Assembly: GCA_017467745.1 (NCBI GenBank)
Contig: JAFUKV010000239.1
Span: 1-18,845, forward strand
Direction of reading: 5' to 3'
Source: Bacteroidaceae bacterium
Lineage (GTDB): Bacteria; Bacteroidota; Bacteroidia; Bacteroidales; CHK158-818
Length of the DNA stretch: 18,845 nucleotides
Below are positions 14,181 through 18,845 of this stretch, one piece after another. The notes beneath the pieces were generated by a model, which worked only from the letters and a program-made list of their open reading frames with translations, did not search any database and was not told the DNA's origin. The position numbers and the translations under genes were made by a program. Numbering within the stretch: position 1 is the first letter of the stretch; every line of letters starts with the position of its first letter.

Positions 14181-14383
14181 TCTCTTGTAAAGAGAGATTC
14201 TATAACTGTGCAAAACTACATAAAATATTGAATACAATTCCATAAAGATGTGATAGAAATAATATTTTGTTGAATTAATATTGTTTCAATACGATAATTT
14301 GTTGAGTATTTTCTTTTTGCAAGAGGTTACAATTTTCTGTTTATTAATTTGTTTGCGGTTTTTATACTTCTCTTTACAAGAGA
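14181..14383. repeat. Inverted 15-bp repeats bounding a candidate invertible promoter segment
   Basis: TCTCTTGTAAAGAGA at 14181-14195 occurs as its exact reverse complement, TCTCTTTACAAGAGA, at 14369-14383. The arms are 173 bases apart. Each is itself nearly palindromic (TCTCTT-NNN-AAGAGA) with an asymmetric core, GTA in one and TAC in the other. This is the layout expected of a site-specific recombinase target: two recombinase half-sites and an orientation-setting centre. Similarity between the two copies ends sharply at the 15 bases. The enclosed segment carries an outward-facing -7 element near the left arm. Known phase-variable promoters in Bacteroidales have this size and layout. Inversion itself cannot be shown from one sequence, and no recombinase gene is nearby. 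Confidence 0.55.
14211..14218 (-). promoter_or_regulatory. -7 element for the acyltransferase, inside the inverted repeats
   Basis: On the minus strand this reads TAGTTTTG, an exact TAnnTTTG match. It is 47 bases before the acyltransferase ATG, with the left repeat arm (14181-14195) between promoter and gene. A TTG (complement of 14235-14237) lies 16 bases upstream, somewhat closer than a typical -33 element. In the orientation given, the promoter faces the acyltransferase. Confidence 0.5.
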
Positions 14384-14494
14384 GTTATATGAATTGAACT
14401 TTTTTGTTTTTGTAATTTTTTGAAAGTTCCGAAAACTTAAATCTTATGTTTGTTTTGTTTGGCAAAGCGGTTTTTCTATATAAAAATTATAATG

Positions 14495-14502
14495 TACCTT
14501 TG
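14495..14502 (+). promoter_or_regulatory. Bacteroidetes -7 element for metA
   Basis: TACCTTTG matches TAnnTTTG exactly and lies 23 bases before the metA ATG, giving a very short leader. No -33 element is evident at the expected distance. Confidence 0.55.
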
Positions 14503-14525
14503 TTCTCGCTAAAAAGAAGAGTGCT

Positions 14526-15443
14526 ATGCCATTAAAATTACCAGCGAAATTACCGGCCGTTGAATTATTAAAAGCGGAAAATATATTTGTGATGGACGAT
14601 CAACAGGCGTCTCGCCAAGATATTCGTCCGTTACGGATTGTTATTCTTAACCTTATGCCGTTAAAGATCATGACGGAAACAGACTTGATACGTCTTCTTT
14701 CCAATACGCCGTTGCAGGTGGAAATAGATTTGTTGATGACTTCAAACCACATTTCCAAGAATACACCTATCGAGCATATAAAAACATTCTATAAAGATTT
14801 TTCAGAGATAAAAGCTGAAAATTATGATGGTATGATTATTACCGGAGCGCCGGTAGAACAGATGGATTTTGAAGAGGTGCATTATTGGGATGAAATTACC
14901 TCTATATTCGATTGGGCACGGACGCATGTAACTTCTACTTTATATATATGCTGGGCTGCTCAGGCGGGATTGTATCATTTTTATGATATACCCAAGTATC
15001 CGTTATCTGCAAAAATGTTCGGGATATTTCGCCACACGGTAACAGATAGTCAGAATCCTATTTTCAGGGGATTTGATGATGAGTTTTATGTGCCGCACAG
15101 CCGTCATACCGAAATCAGACGTGAGGATATTTTAAAAGTTCCGGAGTTGACGCTGCTTTCAGAATCGGAAGATTCGGGCGTATATATGGTCATGGCGCGC
15201 GGAGGTCGGGAATTTTTTATTACCGGTCATTCCGAATATTCTCCATATACCCTTGATACTGAATATAAACGAGATAAAGGTAAAGGGTTGACAATTGACA
15301 TTCCTAAAAACTATTACCGAGACAATAATCCCGAGCTGCCTCCGGTAGTAAGATGGCGGGCTCATGCCAATTTGTTATTTTCTAACTGGCTGAACTATTT
15401 CGTTTATCAAGAAACTCCTTATGATATTCGTGATATAAAATAA
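14526..15443 (+). CDS. metA: Homoserine O-acyltransferase MetA, predicted to use acetyl-CoA
   Basis: A cytosolic enzyme of the MetA (HTS) family that acylates homoserine, the first committed step of methionine synthesis. The 305 residues match the family length and align without gaps to E. coli numbering at the key sites. These are the nucleophile Cys142 (YICWAAQAGLYH) and the His235/Glu237 pair (TGHSEYS). The donor-selecting position 111 is Glu (ITGAPVEQ), as in the Bacillus cereus enzyme that uses acetyl-CoA; succinyl-CoA users such as E. coli have Gly there. A label of homoserine O-succinyltransferase would therefore probably be wrong, and homoserine O-acetyltransferase fits better. It has its own -7 element and is followed by the U32 gene after 4 bases. 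No SAM riboswitch is visible in the leader, which is too short for one. Confidence 0.95.
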   Translation: MPLKLPAKLPAVELLKAENIFVMDDQQASRQDIRPLRIVILNLMPLKIMTETDLIRLLSNTPLQVEIDLLMTSNHISKNTPIEHIKTFYKDFSEIKAENYDGMIITGAPVEQMDFEEVHYWDEITSIFDWARTHVTSTLYICWAAQAGLYHFYDIPKYPLSAKMFGIFRHTVTDSQNPIFRGFDDEFYVPHSRHTEIRREDILKVPELTLLSESEDSGVYMVMARGGREFFITGHSEYSPYTLDTEYKRDKGKGLTIDIPKNYYRDNNPELPPVVRWRAHANLLFSNWLNYFVYQETPYDIRDIK

Positions 15444-15447
15444 TCGT

Positions 15448-17274
15448 ATGGCGATTTTTCGTTCCATAGAGTTGTTAGCTCCTGCAAAAACGGCGGAAAT
15501 AGGAGTTGAGGCTATTAAGCATGGTGCTGATGCCGTTTATATCGGCGCACCCCGTTTCAGCGCTCGCGCCTTAGCCGGAAACGAATTAGAAGATATTGCC
15601 CGGCTGGTTAAATATGCTCATTTTTTTAATGCCCGTGTATATGTGGCTTTAAATACGATTCTGAAAGACGACGAATTAGATGATGCCCGTTCGTTAATTT
15701 TTTCCTTATATAATATAGGTGCAGACGCGTTGATTGTGCAAGATATGGGGATTCTCGAATTGGATATTCCTCCGATAGCTCTGCATGCGAGTACTCAGGC
15801 CGATAACAGGTCGGTAGAGAAAGTCAAGTTTTTAGAATCCGTAGGATTTTCGCAAGTTGTTCTGGCCAGAGAACTGTCGGCTGAACAAATCCGGATGATA
15901 GCCGATAATACGACGGTTCCCTTAGAGGTATTTGTGCATGGAGCATTATGCGTCAGTTATAGCGGACAGTGCTATTTGAGTAGTCGTATGTGTGATCGAA
16001 GCGCCAATCGTGGCGAGTGTGCTCAGTATTGTCGTTTGCCTTATACTTTAAAAGATGCGGACGGACGAACTTTGTTGAAAGACAAGTATATTCTTTCGTT
16101 GAAAGATTTGAATTTGTCGAGCGAATTGGGTGTCTTGCTTGATTCGGGGGCTTCTTCGCTAAAAATTGAAGGTAGCTTGAAAGACATGGGTTACGTTAAA
16201 AATGTAACGGCGTATTATCGCAATAAATTAGATGAAATATTTAGTAAGGACTCCCGATATAAGCGAGCTTCGGACGGTAAAAGTTCTTTTTTCTTTATTC
16301 CCGATGCTCAAAAAAGTTTTAATCGTGGATTTTCTTCCTATTTTATTCACGGGCAGAGGTCTGCTTCGCTTTGCTCATTCGATACTCCGAAATCGAAAGG
16401 AGAGAAAATCGGTACTGTGAGAGAGCTTTCTCGGCAAAGCCTGACTGTTTCAGAAAATCTCCCGTTAAATAATGGCGACGGCGTTTGTTATATAAATAAT
16501 GATGGTGTATTCGCAGGTTTTCGTGTCAATAAAATAGAGGGAAATCGTGTTTATCCGACCGAAATGCCTTTTTTGCGTTCGGGCACGGTTCTCTATCGGA
16601 ACTATGACCATGAATTTGAAAAAGTATTGAGCAAAAAATCTGCCGAACGTTATATTGAGGTGGACTTCGATTTGTCAGAAACACCGCACGGTTTTGAGCT
16701 GACGGTAACGGACGAGACGGGGATTTCCGTATCGGAGATATTGAACTCGGAAAAAGAGGAGTCCCGTACACCCCAACGAGAGAATATAATTCGTCAGTTG
16801 TCTAAATTGGGAGATACTCCTTTCGTTATCCGTCAGTTCAATTATCGCCTTTCGAACGATTGGTTTGTGCCTTCGTCCGTGTGGTCGGGCTTACGCAAAC
16901 GGGCGGTAGAGAAACTCTCTTTACAGCGAGAACGCTCTTATTGTAGAGAAGCGCGAAAAAGCTGTCTTGCAAAAGAGTGCGAATATCTTGAAAAGGAAAT
17001 GTCTTATTTGGGGAATGTTTCGAATCGATTGGCTCGCGCTTTTTATGAAAAGCATGGAGTAAAAAAAATAGAAGAGGCGTTCGAATGCGCCCCTTCGGGA
17101 AAAGTTCCGTTGATGTTTACGAAATATTGCGTAAAATATACCTTAGGCATGTGTCCGCATTCTACACCGAGAAAAAGTTGCCGTGAACCGTTGACGTTGC
17201 ATTATAAAGATGCAGTTCTGCGATTGGAATTCGATTGTCGGCAATGCGAAATGCGGGTATATGATAATCGTTGA
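15448..17274 (+). CDS. U32 family peptidase, RlhA/TrhP-like RNA hydroxylation protein with DUF3656
   Basis: A 608-residue protein of the U32 'peptidase' family. The best-studied relatives, RlhA (YdcP) and TrhP (YegQ), are not proteases in practice but are needed for hydroxylation of a 23S rRNA cytidine or of tRNA wobble uridine, using prephenate and an iron-sulfur cluster. The N-terminal TIM-barrel-like domain runs from ELLAPAKTAEIGVEAI with GADAVYIG. The U32 signature EVFVHGALC then SGQC is at about 160-175, with Cys168, Cys175, Cys191 and Cys195 as likely cluster ligands. The central/C-terminal part (ENIIRQLSKLGDTPF, SSVWSGLRKRAVEKL) fits DUF3656, which favours the RlhA-like branch. Further Cys (CVKYTLGMCPH, DCRQCEM) near the end suggest another metal site. 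It probably shares an operon with metA. The exact RNA target is unproven. Confidence 0.88.
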   Translation: MAIFRSIELLAPAKTAEIGVEAIKHGADAVYIGAPRFSARALAGNELEDIARLVKYAHFFNARVYVALNTILKDDELDDARSLIFSLYNIGADALIVQDMGILELDIPPIALHASTQADNRSVEKVKFLESVGFSQVVLARELSAEQIRMIADNTTVPLEVFVHGALCVSYSGQCYLSSRMCDRSANRGECAQYCRLPYTLKDADGRTLLKDKYILSLKDLNLSSELGVLLDSGASSLKIEGSLKDMGYVKNVTAYYRNKLDEIFSKDSRYKRASDGKSSFFFIPDAQKSFNRGFSSYFIHGQRSASLCSFDTPKSKGEKIGTVRELSRQSLTVSENLPLNNGDGVCYINNDGVFAGFRVNKIEGNRVYPTEMPFLRSGTVLYRNYDHEFEKVLSKKSAERYIEVDFDLSETPHGFELTVTDETGISVSEILNSEKEESRTPQRENIIRQLSKLGDTPFVIRQFNYRLSNDWFVPSSVWSGLRKRAVEKLSLQRERSYCREARKSCLAKECEYLEKEMSYLGNVSNRLARAFYEKHGVKKIEEAFECAPSGKVPLMFTKYCVKYTLGMCPHSTPRKSCREPLTLHYKDAVLRLEFDCRQCEMRVYDNR

Positions 17275-17285
17275 TTCAAAATCTT

Positions 17286-17927
17286 TTATTCTTGTTTCGT
17301 CAGTTCAAATCCCAACAGCATTCCGTCGTATTGTTCGGCCAATTGTCCAAGTGTTTTTAATGTTGTGCTTTTGCTGTTTAATGCGATTATCTTCATCAGA
17401 TTTAATATTTTATCGGCATTAAAAAGTAAAATAAGCTTGTTGCCCGATATAGAAGCCTTCGCTTCTATTGAACTTAAAGTAAATAGTTTAATCGCTTTGT
17501 AAGAGAATGTAATTGTTTTTTCTTCCGGATTCAGACTGAATGTTCCGCCTAAACCTTTGGTAGAGTTGGCTTTCATTAGGGTGGTAAAAGTACTGTCTTC
17601 GGCGTTAAAAATATATTTCATATTTTCTGTTATGCCGGCTTTTGCGTAAATTTCCGTTAGCTTTTCTTCAATTTGATTGGCTGCGATGGCTCCTCCGGCC
17701 TTTTTTAATAGGTCATCGCTTTTAAACTCGCAAGCGGGATTTGTGTATTTCCATGTGCCGTTTAAGATTTCTGCACTTAGCGTTTGATTTCCTACAACAG
17801 CATTTACCGCTTCTTTTATGGAATTGGATTTAAACAAATCTTTAAGTGAGATTTGTGAAGATACGGAAAACGGATTTCCTAAAATACATAATCCGAGAAT
17901 AATGGCATTGATAAATAATTTTTTCAT
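17286..17927 (-). CDS. DUF4923 family exported protein
   Basis: A 213-residue exported protein of unknown function, restricted as far as I know to Bacteroidales. Residues 1 to about 24 are a signal peptide (MKKLFINAIILGLCILG, cleavage near SVSSQ). The mature part follows the DUF4923 pattern: a short helical region (LKDLFKSNSIKEAVNAVVG), GTWKYTNPACEFKSDDLLKKAGG..A, then beta-rich strands MKYIFNAEDSTFTTLM, GTFSLNPEEKTITFSY and KLILLFNADKIL, and a helical end (LKTLGQLAEQYDGMLLGFEL). The fold looks lipocalin-like, which is an inference. It is convergent with the U32 gene, 11 bases apart, with no obvious terminator between them. It has its own -7 element. No truncation was seen. Confidence 0.83.
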   Translation of the reverse strand: MKKLFINAIILGLCILGNPFSVSSQISLKDLFKSNSIKEAVNAVVGNQTLSAEILNGTWKYTNPACEFKSDDLLKKAGGAIAANQIEEKLTEIYAKAGITENMKYIFNAEDSTFTTLMKANSTKGLGGTFSLNPEEKTITFSYKAIKLFTLSSIEAKASISGNKLILLFNADKILNLMKIIALNSKSTTLKTLGQLAEQYDGMLLGFELTKQE

Positions 17928-17956
17928 TGATTGAATATGTCTGGTTTATTCGAATA

Positions 17957-17964
17957 CAAATATA
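17957..17964 (-). promoter_or_regulatory. Bacteroidetes -7 element for the DUF4923 gene
   Basis: The minus strand reads TATATTTG, an exact TAnnTTTG match, 29 bases before the ATG at 17927. No clear -33 element is visible. Confidence 0.5.
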
Positions 17965-18248
17965 CGAAATTTTTATTTATTAACATGTCGAATTTTAAGT
18001 TGAAATATCCGCGTTTAGTTTTAAACACTCGTTTTTATTGTAATTTGTCATGAGTATTTCATAGATGTGTTTTGAAATATTTATGCGTTAAGAATATCGT
18101 TATTTTAAATGACTGCTTTTGTTAAAATTGTAATAATTCTTGTGGTTGATGTTCAGTGCGTTATGCCCGTATATGAAATGGAAACGCCATACTTGAATTT
18201 TTTTTGAAATCTTTGTCCGAAACTATTCATTTACACCGCAATATTTTG

Positions 18249-18256
18249 TATTTTTG
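18249..18256 (+). promoter_or_regulatory. Bacteroidetes -7 element for purH
   Basis: TATTTTTG is an exact TAnnTTTG match, 26 bases before the purH ATG at 18283. An AGGAAAA stretch follows it (18261-18267), a weak ribosome-binding candidate placed rather far from the start. Confidence 0.55.
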
Positions 18257-18282
18257 CGCAAGGAAAAATTAAATACATATAT

Positions 18283-18845
18283 ATGTCTGGAAACAAGAAA
18301 ATTAAAACCGCATTAGTCTCGGTATTCCATAAAGATGGATTGGATGATATTTTAAAAAAATTACACAGTGAAGGGGTAAAATTTATTTCAACAGGCGGAA
18401 CGCAATCATTTATAGAATCGTTGGGCTTTCCGTGCGAAGCTGTTGAGTCGTTAACCGGTTATCCTTCTATTTTGGGAGGCCGTGTAAAAACGCTTCATCC
18501 TAAGGTTTTCGGCGGTATTTTGTGCCGTCGTGAAATGGAGGGCGATTTGCAACAAATCGCTCAATATGAAATACCGGAAATAGATCTTGTTATTGTCGAT
18601 TTGTATCCTTTCGAGCAGACGGTGGCATCCGGCGCTGACGACCAGGCTATTATTGAAAAAATAGATATTGGCGGCATATCGTTGATTCGTGCTGCTGCCA
18701 AAAATTTCAAAGACGTAATAATTGTGGCCTCAAAAGCTCAATATGATCCGTTGATGAAATTGTTAGAAGAAAAAGGCGCGACCTCTTCAATAGAAGACCG
18801 TAAATGGTTTGCAAAAGAGGCATTTGCTGTTTCTTCGGGTTATGA
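18283..18845 (+). CDS. purH: PurH, AICAR formyltransferase/IMP cyclohydrolase, 3' end outside window
   Basis: The N-terminal 187 codons of the bifunctional cytosolic enzyme that performs the last two steps of purine synthesis (AICAR to FAICAR to IMP). The frame has no stop before the window ends in the middle of a codon. The visible part is the IMP cyclohydrolase (MGS-like) domain: KTALVSVFHKDGL at the start, FISTGGTQ, VESLTGYPSILGGRVKTLHPK (about 54-74, with the catalytic-type Lys69), FGGIL, EIDLVIVDLYPFEQTV and IDIGGISLIRAAAKN. The AICAR formyltransferase domain should follow beyond the window. Its own promoter lies just upstream. Identification is secure. Confidence 0.96.
   Translation, partial: MSGNKKIKTALVSVFHKDGLDDILKKLHSEGVKFISTGGTQSFIESLGFPCEAVESLTGYPSILGGRVKTLHPKVFGGILCRREMEGDLQQIAQYEIPEIDLVIVDLYPFEQTVASGADDQAIIEKIDIGGISLIRAAAKNFKDVIIVASKAQYDPLMKLLEEKGATSSIEDRKWFAKEAFAVSSGY

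Larger units (their letters stand above)
14164..14525. other. AT-rich intergenic region between the acyltransferase and metA genes
   Basis: This 362-base gap separates two divergent genes and holds no credible coding frame. It contains the inverted 15-base repeats (14181-14195, 14369-14383), the -7 element for the acyltransferase (14211-14218) and the metA promoter (14495-14502). I saw no riboswitch-like or tRNA-like structure. Confidence 0.8.
17928..18282. other. Intergenic region between the divergent DUF4923 and purH genes
   Basis: This 355-base AT-rich gap holds the DUF4923 promoter (17957-17964) and the purH promoter (18249-18256). A 7-bp inverted repeat (TATTTCA at 18055-18061, TGAAATA at 18073-18079) is present but unremarkable. 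I saw no credible small gene, tRNA or riboswitch. Confidence 0.7.

Noticed and set aside
14384..14525. Possible SAM-responsive riboswitch before metA
   Set aside because: The likely transcription start leaves a leader of about 20 bases, and no multi-stem structure or terminator is visible.
1..18845. CRISPR arrays, tRNA or rRNA genes, insertion sequences
   Set aside because: No regularly spaced repeats, cloverleaf-like sequence, rRNA-like tracts or transposase-like proteins were seen.

Overview
The window looks like a chromosomal segment from an AT-rich member of the Bacteroidales. Three things suggest this. Several gene families are typical of the phylum: DUF1573, DUF4919, DUF4923, an anaerobic sulfatase-maturase-type radical SAM enzyme and a Skp/OmpH-like protein. 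Shine-Dalgarno sequences are weak. Many genes are preceded by a match to the Bacteroidetes -7 element TAnnTTTG. The genus cannot be fixed by reading alone; the gut or oral Bacteroidales outside classical Bacteroides are plausible.

Layout, left to right: the 3' part of a MATE exporter (2-1117, +); a DUF1573 exported protein and the G-protein chaperone MeaB, probably one operon (1306-3502, +); a DUF4919 exported protein (3582-4277, +); a long bidirectional terminator; a divergent pair of large phage structural genes, a portal protein (4402-6402, -) and an 878-residue tail-hub/stabilization-like protein (6569-9205, +); a second hairpin terminator; a two-gene leftward operon of a 75-residue membrane protein and an OmpH/Skp-like protein (10141-9274, -); pepD overlapping a sulfatase-maturase-type radical SAM gene (10307-13022, +); an acyltransferase-3 membrane enzyme (13045-14163, -); metA followed 4 bases later by a U32 peptidase/RNA hydroxylase (14526-17274, +); a DUF4923 exported protein (17286-17927, -); and the 5' part of purH (18283 to the window end, +).

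Most of this is housekeeping. Two places stand out. First, the intact divergent portal/tail-hub pair stands alone: no capsid, terminase, integrase or lysis gene is visible. Each end is closed by a strong hairpin, and an 11-bp inverted repeat sits almost exactly midway between the two starts. It could be a prophage remnant or a domesticated DNA-channel module. Second, the AT-rich gap before the acyltransferase carries two exact inverted copies of a 15-base, nearly palindromic site 173 bases apart. They enclose a consensus -7 element aimed at the acyltransferase. This is the layout of an invertible, phase-variable promoter controlling a surface-modifying enzyme, although no recombinase is present in the window. 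A third, smaller point is that MetA has Glu at position 111, predicting acetyl-CoA rather than succinyl-CoA as donor.
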